DNA of 64,000 bases, taken from the NCBI RefSeq assembly GCF_902498785.1, contig NZ_LR701494.1:1441105-1505104 (forward strand). Reading direction: 5' to 3'. This DNA comes from Sphingomonas sp. EC-HK361 (GTDB lineage: Bacteria; Pseudomonadota; Alphaproteobacteria; Sphingomonadales; Sphingomonadaceae). The number at the start of each line of letters is the position of its first letter. Position 1 is the stretch's first letter. The position numbers were made by a program, and so were the translations under genes. Positions 45,014 to 53,293 of this stretch are shown one piece after another. Below the pieces are notes generated by a model. That model did no database searches. It was not told where the DNA came from and saw only the letters and a program-made list of their open reading frames with translations.

Positions 45014-45439
45014 ATGTTGATTCCCCTGCTACTGGCGGTTGTGATCCCGGCATCCTCGGCGCAGCCATTGTCGCCCGCCGAGGGTCCGCTTGCCGGGCCG
45101 GCGGTGGTGGTGCTCTGGGCGAGCTGGTGCGCATCATGTCAGGCGGAGATCGCGCGATTGCCCCGGCTCGCGGCGGCGGCAGCCCCATTGCCGGTCCGGA
45201 CGCTCGCGATCGATCCGCCCGCGCTGGCTCGCAGGACGCTCGTTGCGCGTGGGCAGTCGGTGCAGGGGGCCTATGCCGATGGACGCCCGCCGCGCGCCGT
45301 GCTCGATCAATGGGGCGGCGCGGGCAGCGCGTTGCCGGTCGCGGTCGCGCTCGACCGCAACGGCAAGGTCTGCGGGCGCAAACTCGGCCTGCTCGGCACC
45401 GATCAGTTGAAACAATGGGCAGCGCGGTGCCGGAAGTGA
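45014..45439 (+). CDS. TlpA/thioredoxin-like exported protein
   Basis: A 141-residue protein with a signal peptide (LIPLLLAVVIPASSAQP) and a thioredoxin-type active site WASWCASCQAEIARL near residues 36-50. The rest is short for a full TlpA (GSALPVAVALDRNGKVCGRK is the strand around the cis-Pro). It may act as a periplasmic thiol-disulfide protein. It is followed by the ABC ATPase fragment with overlap, suggesting an old export operon cut short by the nearby rearrangement. Confidence 0.8.
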   Translation: MLIPLLLAVVIPASSAQPLSPAEGPLAGPAVVVLWASWCASCQAEIARLPRLAAAAAPLPVRTLAIDPPALARRTLVARGQSVQGAYADGRPPRAVLDQWGGAGSALPVAVALDRNGKVCGRKLGLLGTDQLKQWAARCRK

Positions 45440-45810
45440 GGGGGTTGGCGGTAAAGGGGCTGGTCGCGGGCTATGGCGGCAAGCCGATCGCGCGCGTCGC
45501 ACACCTGGCGGTCGGCGCCGGCGACGCGGCGGTGCTCGGCGGGGTTTCCGGTTCGGGCAAGACGACCCTGCTGCTGGCGGTGGCAGGCCTTGCCGATCGA
45601 CTGGAAGGCACGATCTGCATCGATGGCGAGGATGTCGGCCGTTTCTCAAGCGCGGCGCGCGATTGCCATCGTGGCCGCCATATCGGGCTGATTTTTCAGG
45701 ACCTGCACCTCATCCCCGGCCTCTCCGCGCTGGACAACATGCTGCTCGCGCCGTTCGCCACGGGAGCGCGGTGTCCGTCGTCAGATCATTTGGCGCATCT
45801 CGCGGCGTAA
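45415..45810 (+). pseudogene. ABC transporter ATPase (LolD/MacB type), truncated after the Q-loop
   Basis: A 131-residue start of an ATPase. The Walker A motif GGVSGSGKTTLLLAVAGLAD and the Q-loop region HIGLIFQDLHLIPGLSALDN are intact. Similarity stops near LLAPFATGA; the signature motif, Walker B and H-loop are gone. About 100 residues of a normal protein are missing. The following sequence is unrelated. It overlaps the thioredoxin-like gene by 25 bases and is inactive in this form. Confidence 0.82.
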
Positions 45811-45915
45811 ATTAGTGGAGTGCGGGCCTCGTCTGGGGGTTGATGTTAGGCGGCGCGCTTGCGGTGCTGCAAGCGTCGATGTTCGATGGTTTGTCGCTCC
45901 CTTCCAGGGAGGGGA
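45770..45915. mobile_element. Short insertion-sequence-like remnant at a deletion junction
   Basis: Between the ATPase break and the start of hrpB similarity lie about 145 bases unlike either gene. On the minus strand part of it reads as a short tail, QTIEHRRLQHRKRAA with a stop at 45846, which reminds me of an IS transposase end. I cannot name the element from this much. Confidence 0.35.
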
Positions 45916-45917
45916 GT

Positions 45918-46884
45918 GGGAGGGGTTCTCGCGCTCGCTTTCCCCGACCGCGTGGCCAAACGCCGCGATGCGTCGGGCGAGGCGTGGGCGTCGGTCGGCG
46001 GGCGGGGGTTCCGGCTCGATCCGTCCTCACCGCTCGCGCGCGAGGAATGGCTGGCCGTCGCCGAAACCGCAGGGATGGCCGCGGGTGCGCGCATCCTGTC
46101 GGCCGCACCGCTTGACCTCGCGGAGGTCGAAACGCTGTTCGCCGACCGTATAGAAACGCGCCGCACCGCCGATTTCGACCGCGAAACGGGGGCGGTCCGC
46201 GCCATTCGCGAGCGGCGGCTCGGTGCAATCCGGATGGCGAGCGGACCCGACGACCGCGCCGATCCGGCGATCCTGTCTGCCGCGTTGCTGGACGGCGTGC
46301 GCACGCACGGGCTCGAGCTGCTGCCATGGGGTGACGGCGCGCGCGCGATCCGCAACCGCGCCGCTTTCGCGAACCATGCCGTGGCGCTCGATGAAGGGAA
46401 CCTGATCGCGCGGTTGGACGAATGGCTGCCGCCGCTGGTCGAAGGCCGCCGCCGGCTCGACGCGATCCCGTCCGGGGCGCTCACCGACGCGTTGCGCAAT
46501 CTGGTTGGCTGGGAAGGGATGCGCGCGCTCGATCGGATCGCGCCCGCCGATTTCACCAGCCCGGCGGGCAGCACGCATGCGATCGATTACGGCGCAGACG
46601 GGGGCCCGCGCGTCGAGCTGCGCGTGCAGGCGCTCTTCGGGTTGGCCGAGCACCCTGTCGTCGGCGAGGCGAGGGTGCCGCTTGTCCTCAGCCTGACCTC
46701 GCCCGCGGGACGCCCGATCCAGACGACGCGCGATCTGCCGGGATTCTGGGCGGGAAGCTGGGCCGCGGTCGCCAGGGAAATGCGCGGGCGCTACCCGCGT
46801 CACCCCTGGCCTGACGATCCCGCCGCCGCCTCGGCGACGCTGCGCACGAAAAAGGCGGATGCAAGGCGCGGCGAACAGCGATAA
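45918..46884 (+). pseudogene. hrpB: ATP-dependent helicase HrpB, C-terminal part only
   Basis: The frame from about 45918 reads GVLALAFPDRVAKRRD and carries on through the HrpB C-terminal domain (LELLPWGDGARAIRNRAAFA; ALTDALRNLVGWEGMRALDR; DLPGFWAGSWAAVAREMRGR and YPRHPWPDDP near the end). The helicase core (about the first 500 residues) is missing, so it is a headless remnant. The open frame back to 45859 is not HrpB. The break faces the ATPase break, pointing to a single rearrangement. Confidence 0.85.
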
Positions 46885-46893
46885 GGGGGCGAC

Positions 46894-47175
46894 ATGACGA
46901 CCGCCCGTATCTTCCAGCGCCCCAAGAACGCGATGCAGTCCGGCAAGGCCCGGACCGATCTCTGGCAGCTCGAATTCGAACCCGCCGAGGCGAAGCGTCC
47001 CGATCCGCTCACCGGCTGGGCAGGGAGCGGCGATACCCGCGATCAGGTGCGGCTGTATTTCCCGACTCAGGCGGCTGCGACCGCTTATTGCGAGCGCGAG
47101 GGTCTGGCCTTCACGATCGTGCCGCCACCGACGAAGACGCTGAAGCTGCAGGCTTACGCCGACAATTTTCGCTGA
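46894..47175 (+). CDS. NADH dehydrogenase accessory subunit, NDUFS4 family
   Basis: A 93-residue homologue of the 18 kDa accessory subunit of respiratory complex I (ETC_C1_NDUFA4 family). Features are ARIFQRPKNAMQSGKARTDL, WQLEFEP, PLTGWAGSGDTRDQVRLYFP and a final KTLKLQAYADNFR. It stabilises the NADH-oxidising arm at the membrane. Start ATG 46894 has AAGGGGGC upstream. Ten bases after the hrpB stop. Confidence 0.92.
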   Translation: MTTARIFQRPKNAMQSGKARTDLWQLEFEPAEAKRPDPLTGWAGSGDTRDQVRLYFPTQAAATAYCEREGLAFTIVPPPTKTLKLQAYADNFR

Positions 47176-47178
47176 ACG

Positions 47179-48048
47179 CTAGCGCGACCAGCGCGCCCAG
47201 ATCGCAGTAGGCAGTGCAAGCCCGCGCGCTTCCTCGCGCACCGCGAGTTCCCCCGCCTCGACCGTGCCCGGCAAGTCGGCGAACGCCTGTTTCAGCATTT
47301 CCCCGATCGCGAGCGCGGACATGCGAACCGCATAGACCGTCAGGAACAGGAAGCGCGAATCGGCATCGAGCAGTTGCCGGCAATTGGCGATGAGTCCGGG
47401 CAGGTCTTCCTCCAGCCGCCAGATTTCGCCATCCGGCCCGCGGCCATATTTCGGCGGGTCGAGCAGGATGCCGTCATAGCGCCGCTCGCGGCGCACCTCG
47501 CGCGCGACGAATTTCGCGGCGTCGTCGATGATCCAGCGGACGGGCAAGTCGGTCATGCCCGACAGCGCGGCATTGGCGCGCGCCGCCTCGACCGACTTCT
47601 TCGACGCATCGACATGGACCATCTGCGCGCCGGATGCTGCCATCGCGAGCGTGCCGACGCCGGTATAGCCGAACAGATTCATCAGCGTCGGCGCGTCCGT
47701 GCCAGCGGTCTGCTCGCGAATCCACGACCAGACCGGGGCCATGTCCGGAAAGAAGCCGAGATGGCGGAACGGCGTCGTCTGCGCGGTGAAGCGCACCGCG
47801 TCCCAGCCCAGCGTCCAGCCGTCGCGCGGGGTTGGGTTGCCGAACACCCAGCGTCCGCCGCCATCCTCGTCCGATCCGGGCACGAACTCGCCGTCGAACC
47901 GCCAGTCGGTGCTGGCGGGCGCCCATAGCGCCTGTGGCTCGGGGCGGACGAAGCGGAAGCGGCCATAGCGTTCCAGCTTCCTGCCGTGGCCGCAATCGAC
48001 CAGGCCGTAATCGGCCCAAGGCTCGCCGACGAGGGTCTTCAGCTCCAT
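47179..48048 (-). CDS. RlmI-like SAM-dependent methyltransferase
   Basis: A 289-residue methyltransferase of the RlmI/RlmK-like group, which usually methylates cytosine or guanine in 23S rRNA. Motifs are NLFGYTGVGTLAMAASGAQM (SAM site), HVDASKKSVEAARANAALSG and the catalytic IIDDAAKFVAREV with ILLDPPKYGRG. No PUA domain is seen; the N-terminus is short. Start ATG 48048 lies one base after the thrC stop, so the two share a transcript. Target not known. Confidence 0.83.
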   Translation of the reverse strand: MELKTLVGEPWADYGLVDCGHGRKLERYGRFRFVRPEPQALWAPASTDWRFDGEFVPGSDEDGGGRWVFGNPTPRDGWTLGWDAVRFTAQTTPFRHLGFFPDMAPVWSWIREQTAGTDAPTLMNLFGYTGVGTLAMAASGAQMVHVDASKKSVEAARANAALSGMTDLPVRWIIDDAAKFVAREVRRERRYDGILLDPPKYGRGPDGEIWRLEEDLPGLIANCRQLLDADSRFLFLTVYAVRMSALAIGEMLKQAFADLPGTVEAGELAVREEARGLALPTAIWARWSR

Positions 48049-48049
48049 C

Positions 48050-49444
48050 TCAGCCCCGCGCCGCCGCGCGCTCGCCGATGAAGCCGGTCACGGCGTTGAA
48101 GGTCGCCGGCAACGTTGTGCAGCGCTCCTCACGGTCGAACAGGTCGCCGATCCGCGACGGCAGCGAGGGGCGCACGCCCGTCGCTCGCTCCACCGCATCG
48201 CCGAACTTTGCCGGATGCGCGGTGGCGAGCGTCACCATCGGCACATCGACGTTCGCCCGGCGCGCCGCCGCGAGACCGATCGCGGTATGCGGATCGATCA
48301 CTTGACCAGCGCTCTCATATGCCCACCGCATCGCGCGCGTCATGTCGTCGATATCGACTCGGTCGCTTGCGAAGAGCGAGGCCGCACCCTCGCGCTGTGC
48401 GTTGGTGAGCCGCATCGCGCGCGACGCTTCGAACCCGCGCATCTGTCCGGCCAGCGCATCCCCGTCGCGGCCCCCCAGATCGAAGAGCAGGCGCTCGAAA
48501 TTCGACGACACCTGAATGTCCATCGACGGCGTCGGGGTCGCCACCACGGCGCTGCTCGAATAATCACCGCTGGACAACGCGCGGTGGAGGATATCGTTGA
48601 CGTTGGTCGCCACGATCAGCTTCACGATCGGCAGCCCCATCTTCGCGGCGACATAGCCCGCGAAGACGTCCCCGAAATTGCCCGTCGGCACGCTGAACGC
48701 GACCGCCCGCTGCGGAGCGCCCAATCGAACGGCAGCGTAGAAATAATACACCACCTGCGCCATCAGCCGCGCCCAATTGATTGAATTCACCGCCGACAAC
48801 CGGAAACGCGAAGCGAACGCCGCGTCGTTGAACATCGCCTTCACCAGCGCCTGCGCGGTGTCGAAATCGCCCGATATCGCGATGTTGTGGACGTTGGGGG
48901 CAAGCACCGTCGTCATCTGGCGGCGCTGCACGTCGGACACGCGCCCTTCGGGGTGGAGCATGAAGATATTGACGCCCATCCGCCCCGCGACCGCATCGAT
49001 CGCCGCAGAGCCCGTATCCCCGCTCGTCGCGCCGATGATTGTCAGATGATCGCTGGTGCCAGCGAGGAATCGCTCGAAGAGAAGCCCGAGCAACTGCAGC
49101 GCGACATCCTTGAACGCGAGCGTGGGGCCGTGGAAGAGCTCAAGCAGCCACTGGTCATGGTCGAGCTGGACGAGCGGCGTGACCGCGGCGTGGGCAAAGC
49201 GGCCATAAGCGGCCTCGCACAGCGCGCGAAGCTCGTCCGTGGTCAGCGCGTCGCCGACGAACGGCGCCATGACCCGCGCCGCCGTTTCGGCATAGGAGAG
49301 TCCCGCGAGCGCTGCGATCTCGTCGTGGGAAAGGCGTGGCCAAGCCTCGGGGACATACAGCCCGCCGTCGCTGGCAAGCCCGGCGAGGGTTGCGCCCCGG
49401 AAATCGAGTGCGGGGGCGCCCCCGCGCGTGCTCACATACCGCAT
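48050..49444 (-). CDS. thrC: Threonine synthase ThrC
   Basis: A 464-residue PLP enzyme that makes threonine from O-phosphohomoserine. It begins MRYVSTRGGAPALDFRGATL. The PLP Lys is in HGPTLAFKDVALQLLG near residue 110, and the glycine-rich phosphate site in IGATSGDTGSAAIDA. The frame goes on upstream to 49864, but the ATG at 49444 gives the normal N-terminus. It lies 12 bases after the SURF1 gene, downstream of the oxidase genes, as in many alphaproteobacteria. Confidence 0.95.
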   Translation of the reverse strand: MRYVSTRGGAPALDFRGATLAGLASDGGLYVPEAWPRLSHDEIAALAGLSYAETAARVMAPFVGDALTTDELRALCEAAYGRFAHAAVTPLVQLDHDQWLLELFHGPTLAFKDVALQLLGLLFERFLAGTSDHLTIIGATSGDTGSAAIDAVAGRMGVNIFMLHPEGRVSDVQRRQMTTVLAPNVHNIAISGDFDTAQALVKAMFNDAAFASRFRLSAVNSINWARLMAQVVYYFYAAVRLGAPQRAVAFSVPTGNFGDVFAGYVAAKMGLPIVKLIVATNVNDILHRALSSGDYSSSAVVATPTPSMDIQVSSNFERLLFDLGGRDGDALAGQMRGFEASRAMRLTNAQREGAASLFASDRVDIDDMTRAMRWAYESAGQVIDPHTAIGLAAARRANVDVPMVTLATAHPAKFGDAVERATGVRPSLPSRIGDLFDREERCTTLPATFNAVTGFIGERAAARG

Positions 49445-49455
49445 GGTCGCCGGAC

Positions 49456-50082
49456 CTAGCGGGGGCGCCTCGCCGCCACAAGCCGCCGCCGCAGCGCCAG
49501 CGCGTAGATGATCGCGGCGATCCCTGCGAACAGGAACCACTGCACCGCATAGGCCAAATGGTTGTTGGGCACCGCCGACAGGTCCGCCGCCGAGTTCGCG
49601 GCAAGGCCGGGAAGCGGCGTGTCGGCGACGATCATCAGCGCCTTTGGCGTGTGATCGAAGATGCCGGCGATCAGCGGCCGGTGATCGGGGGCGTGAGTGA
49701 CGTAGCCGCTCACCGGCCCGCCGCGCCAGACGGGTTTTGCGCCCGGATCGGTCGCGACGCCGACCTGGACCCAGAAGCCGGGGCCTTCCGCGCCAGTGCG
49801 GCACTGCGCGATCTGGCGCCAGCCGGTGCGCCCCTTCGCGTCGCGGCCGGACTGCGCTTCCCACCGAACGGGTTCGAGGCAGATTGCGCTCGCCTTGCGA
49901 AAGAGCACGCGGTCGTCGGGGAACTGCGGAAGCGCGATCGCAGGCAGCGCCTCATTGTGCGCATAGACTGCGAGCAGCGCTTCCTTCTCTTGGAGTCGCT
50001 GCAACTGCCAGAAGCCGAGCGCGATCATTGCCGCGACGGCGAGCGTCACGACGACCGTCGGGATGAGGGGGATTCGCTTCAT
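49456..50082 (-). CDS. SURF1-family cytochrome oxidase assembly protein
   Basis: A 208-residue SURF1 homologue that helps insert haem a into cytochrome c oxidase. It has two membrane helices, one at each end (PTVVVTLAVAAMIALGFWQL; VQWFLFAGIAAIIYALAL), and the motif PVSGYVTHAPDHRPLIAGIF. Start ATG 50082 overlaps the DUF983 gene by four bases. Expected position in the cox operon. Confidence 0.92.
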   Translation of the reverse strand: MKRIPLIPTVVVTLAVAAMIALGFWQLQRLQEKEALLAVYAHNEALPAIALPQFPDDRVLFRKASAICLEPVRWEAQSGRDAKGRTGWRQIAQCRTGAEGPGFWVQVGVATDPGAKPVWRGGPVSGYVTHAPDHRPLIAGIFDHTPKALMIVADTPLPGLAANSAADLSAVPNNHLAYAVQWFLFAGIAAIIYALALRRRLVAARRPR

Positions 50083-50483
50083 CGCGGCTCGATCCGCCCT
50101 TCACGCGCGGCGTTGCGATACTCCAGCGCGATCAGCCAGCCCTTGGCGAGCCGCAGCGAAGCGACGACGCCCACGAGCGTCACCGGAATCCAGATAAGCA
50201 TGTGCAGCCACAGCGGCGGGTGGAGGGTGAGTTCGACGGTAATCGCCAGGATCACCACGATCGTGCCGAGGATGAGCGTAAGAAACGCCGCCGGTCCGTC
50301 GCCGACGTTGAAGGTGGAGAAATCGAGCCCGCAGGCACGGCAGCGATCGGCGAAGCGGATCGGGCCGGCGAACAGGGTCGGCGCACCGCAGCGCGGGCAC
50401 ACGCCCTTCAGCCCGGAATCGATGGGGCGCGGTGCTGACACCAGCACCGCGCCCCGTTCACTCTCGGCAGTGGGATCGGTCAA
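50079..50483 (-). CDS. DUF983 membrane protein of the oxidase operon
   Basis: A 134-residue membrane protein. A zinc-ribbon-like part with GVCPRCGAPTLF and CRACGLDFS precedes two membrane helices (FLTLILGTIVVILAITVELT; LHMLIWIPVTLVGVVASL). DUF983 genes often stand in cox clusters, with unknown role. I chose the TTG at 50483 because it overlaps the coxC stop (TTGA); frames further up run into coxC. Confidence 0.85.
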   Translation of the reverse strand: MTDPTAESERGAVLVSAPRPIDSGLKGVCPRCGAPTLFAGPIRFADRCRACGLDFSTFNVGDGPAAFLTLILGTIVVILAITVELTLHPPLWLHMLIWIPVTLVGVVASLRLAKGWLIALEYRNAAREGRIEPR

Positions 50484-51394
50484 CCGGCGTGGACCGGTGC
50501 GCCCCAGCCGCCCCAGACGTAGATGCTGACAAACAGGAACAGCCACACCACGTCGACGAAGTGCCAGTACCAGGCCGCCGCCTCGAAGCCGAAATGCTGC
50601 TTCGGGGTGAAGTCGCCCTTGTAGGTGCGGATCAGCGTCACGATCAGGAAGATCGTCCCGATCAGCACGTGGAAGCCGTGAAACCCCGTCGCCATGAAGA
50701 ACGACGCGCCGTAGTTCAGTCCCTTGAAGGGGAAGGGCGCGTGGGCGTATTCATAAGCCTGGATCGAGGTGAACAGCACGCCGAGCACGATCGTCAGCCA
50801 CAGGCCCTTTAGCACGCCGTCGCGGTTCCCGACGCCCAGCAGGCCCCACAGCCCGGTCTTCTCGCCGCCGCGCTGCCCGTGAATTAGCGCATGGTGCGCC
50901 CAGGTCACGGTCGTGCCGCTGGTCAGCAGGATGAGCGTGTTGAGCAGCGGAAATTCGAAGGCGTTGATGACCTCCAGCCCCTTGGGCGGCCACTGCGCGG
51001 CGATGGCTGCCGCACCTTCGGCGGCGCGCTCGACCTGCCCGTCGACGAAGCTCATCGCGGTCGGGAACAGCGAGAAGTCGAAGAACGCCCAGAACCAGCC
51101 GACGAAGAACATCACCTCGGAGGCGATGAACAGGATCATCCCGTAGCGAAAATGCAGCTGGACGACGGGCGTGTGATCGCCGGCATGCGCCTCGCGGATC
51201 ACCTGGTGCCACCAGCCCCACATGGTGAAGAGGACGGCGGCAAGCCCGATCAGGAACACCCAGCCGCCATGCGCCGCCGAATGCATATACATGATCCCGC
51301 CCGCTGCCATGATGAGCGCGGAGAAGGCGCCGATGATCGGCCAGGGGCTTGGTGGCAGGATATGGTAGTCGTGGGTCTTGGCGCCGGCCATCAT
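50480..51394 (-). CDS. coxC: Cytochrome c oxidase subunit III
   Basis: A 304-residue, seven-helix subunit of aa3-type cytochrome c oxidase. Family features are HDYHILPPSPWPIIGAFSAL, RYGMILFIASEVMFFVGWFW, TSGTTVTWAHHAL and FHGFHVLIGTIFLIVTL. It stabilises the catalytic core in the membrane. Start ATG 51394 has AGGGATGAG upstream. Part of the ctaB-ctaG-coxC unit. Confidence 0.96.
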   Translation of the reverse strand: MMAGAKTHDYHILPPSPWPIIGAFSALIMAAGGIMYMHSAAHGGWVFLIGLAAVLFTMWGWWHQVIREAHAGDHTPVVQLHFRYGMILFIASEVMFFVGWFWAFFDFSLFPTAMSFVDGQVERAAEGAAAIAAQWPPKGLEVINAFEFPLLNTLILLTSGTTVTWAHHALIHGQRGGEKTGLWGLLGVGNRDGVLKGLWLTIVLGVLFTSIQAYEYAHAPFPFKGLNYGASFFMATGFHGFHVLIGTIFLIVTLIRTYKGDFTPKQHFGFEAAAWYWHFVDVVWLFLFVSIYVWGGWGAPVHAG

Positions 51395-51428
51395 CTCATC
51401 CCTGTAGGTTCGGTTCTTTGCGCTTGCT

Positions 51429-51971
51429 CTAGCTTGCGGCTTTCCCGGAATCCACCGGGTAAAATGTGTAGCTGAGCGTGATCGTCTGGACGTCGCGCGT
51501 ATCCGGATCGGTCGCGATCTTCGGATCGACGAAGAAGATCACCGGCATCCTCGCGGTCTCGCCGGGTTTCAGCGTCTGCTGGGTGAAACAGAAACACTGG
51601 ATCTTGGTGAAATACTTGCCGGCCTGCGCCGGGGTGACGTTGTAGGTCGCACTGCCCGTGATCGGATGGTCGCTGAGGTTGGTCGCGGTGAAGAACGCCA
51701 TGTCGCGCGCGCCGACGTCGATCGTGTCGGATTTCAGTTCGGGGGCAAATTTCCACGGCAGTTTCGGGCTGACGTTCGCGTCGAAATCGATGCGGACCCT
51801 GTCGTTGATCGCACCGGGCGCCTGCGTCCCGCGCTGGGTGGTGCCGTTGAGTCCGGTCGCCTGGCAGAACAGCCGGTAGAGCGGCACGCTGGCGGCGGAC
51901 AGGCCGGTCATGACGCCGAGGCACGCCATCAGGAAGAGCACCGTCTTCGCCTTGCCGGTAATCCGCATCAT
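51429..51971 (-). CDS. ctaG: Cytochrome oxidase copper chaperone CtaG (Cox11)
   Basis: A 180-residue Cox11 protein that delivers copper to the CuB site. There is one N-terminal membrane helix (TVLFLMACLGVMTGLSAASV), then the periplasmic domain with FTKIQCFCFTQQTLKPGE carrying the copper-binding CFCF motif. The start overlaps the small membrane gene by four bases. Confidence 0.95.
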   Translation of the reverse strand: MMRITGKAKTVLFLMACLGVMTGLSAASVPLYRLFCQATGLNGTTQRGTQAPGAINDRVRIDFDANVSPKLPWKFAPELKSDTIDVGARDMAFFTATNLSDHPITGSATYNVTPAQAGKYFTKIQCFCFTQQTLKPGETARMPVIFFVDPKIATDPDTRDVQTITLSYTFYPVDSGKAAS

Positions 51972-52114
51972 GCCATGCCTGCGCGAATCTTGGCGATGGT
52001 GATCGCGAAGACGAGGACGACGAGCGCGCCGAGCAGCAGCGCGAGGATGAGCGCGCGGCTCTTCTGGCGCTGGCGGATCAGGTCCTGCCGTTCGCGATCG
52101 TCGTTCACCGTCAT
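51968..52114 (-). CDS. Small single-helix membrane protein of the cox operon
   Basis: A 48-residue protein with a basic N-terminus ([18 protein letters not shown]) and one membrane helix ([20 protein letters not shown]). It overlaps ctaB by four bases (ATGA) and ctaG by four. Small CoxF-like proteins are known at this place in alphaproteobacterial oxidase operons. Role unknown, perhaps assembly. Confidence 0.82.
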   Translation of the reverse strand: MTVNDDRERQDLIRQRQKSRALILALLLGALVVLVFAITIAKIRAGMA

Positions 52115-53025
52115 GCCAGCACCCACCGATCGACGACGAGCGCGCCGAAGATCACGAAAAGATAGAGGATCGAATATTTGAACAGCGTCTTTTCTGGCTT
52201 CATCGTGTCGTCGACCTGCGTCGTGCGAACCGCCACGCGAGCCGCATGGAAGCCGAAGATCGCGGTCGTCACGACTGCGACCAGCCCGTAGATCGCGCCG
52301 GTGAAGCCCAGCGGCCAGGGCGCGACGGCCGCGGCCGCCATCGGAATGGTGTAAAGGCCGATCTGCTGGCGCGTCACGCGCTCGCCGGCGACGACCGGCA
52401 GCATCGGAATGCCGGCATTGGCGTAGTCGGTCTTCACGAACAGCGACAGCGCCCAGAAGTGCGGCGGGGTCCACAGGAAGATGATCGCAAACAGAAGTAC
52501 CGGCATGAGCGTGACGTCGCCTGTCGCCGCGGCCCAGCCGAGCAGCGGCGGAAACGCGCCCGCCGCGCCGCCGATGACGATATTCTGCGGCGTCCGCGGC
52601 TTCAGCCAGGCCGTATAGACGACGACGTAGAACAGGATCGAGATCGCGAGGATCAGCGCGGAAACGAGATTGACCGCCAGCCCCATCAGAATGACCGAAA
52701 AGACGCTGAGCCCGACGCCGAAATGGAGCGCCGCCTGCCGGTCCATGCGCCCGGCCGGAAGCGGGCGCCTGGCGGTGCGGCGCATCTGCGCGTCCAGGTC
52801 CGCTTCATACCATTGGTTGAGCGCCCCAGAGGCTCCCGCACCGAGCGCAATGCACAGGATCGCGGTGAAGCCGATGACCGGATCGAGGTGCACCGGCGCC
52901 GCCAGCATCCCGCACAGTGCGGTGAAGACGACGAGCGTCATCACCCGCGGCTTCGTCAGCGCCAGGAAGTCGCGCCAGTCGGCCGGCAGCGTCGCGGTAT
53001 CGGGGAGCAGCGTCTCGGTGGTCAT
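52111..53025 (-). CDS. ctaB: Protohaem IX farnesyltransferase CtaB
   Basis: A 304-residue membrane prenyltransferase that makes haem O, the precursor of haem a. UbiA-type motifs are [20 protein letters not shown], the second Asp-rich loop region around [17 protein letters not shown], and [20 protein letters not shown]. Eight or nine helices are predicted. Start ATG 53025. First gene of this part of the operon. Confidence 0.96.
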   Translation of the reverse strand: MTTETLLPDTATLPADWRDFLALTKPRVMTLVVFTALCGMLAAPVHLDPVIGFTAILCIALGAGASGALNQWYEADLDAQMRRTARRPLPAGRMDRQAALHFGVGLSVFSVILMGLAVNLVSALILAISILFYVVVYTAWLKPRTPQNIVIGGAAGAFPPLLGWAAATGDVTLMPVLLFAIIFLWTPPHFWALSLFVKTDYANAGIPMLPVVAGERVTRQQIGLYTIPMAAAAVAPWPLGFTGAIYGLVAVVTTAIFGFHAARVAVRTTQVDDTMKPEKTLFKYSILYLFVIFGALVVDRWVLA

Positions 53026-53111
53026 GGTCGCGGCCGCCTATATCGGCTGTCCGCCGCGGAAGAAAGGGCGCACGGTTGCGGACGTCAGGCGATTGTCGCT
53101 AGGCCGGTGCG

Positions 53112-53243
53112 ATGACCGACGAGGACGATACTCCGCGCACTGCTTTCCGCTGGATCCGCGAACATCTGAGCGTGTTCATCGGGGTGCTGGGGTTGTTAGC
53201 GTGGTTCGTCATGCTGTGGCTGATGTTCGGAGATGTGCTGTAG
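53112..53243 (+). CDS. Short single-helix membrane peptide
   Basis: A 43-residue frame with a charged start (TDEDDTPRTAFRWIREHLSV) and a hydrophobic helix (FIGVLGLLAWFVMLWLMFGD). It is divergent from ctaB by 87 bases. No strong ribosome site is seen, so it may be chance. The composition is that of a real membrane peptide. Confidence 0.5.
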   Translation: MTDEDDTPRTAFRWIREHLSVFIGVLGLLAWFVMLWLMFGDVL

Positions 53244-53293
53244 CGCCTGTTGTGCTCCCGCCTTCGTGGGGACACATAAAATGTGACGACCTT

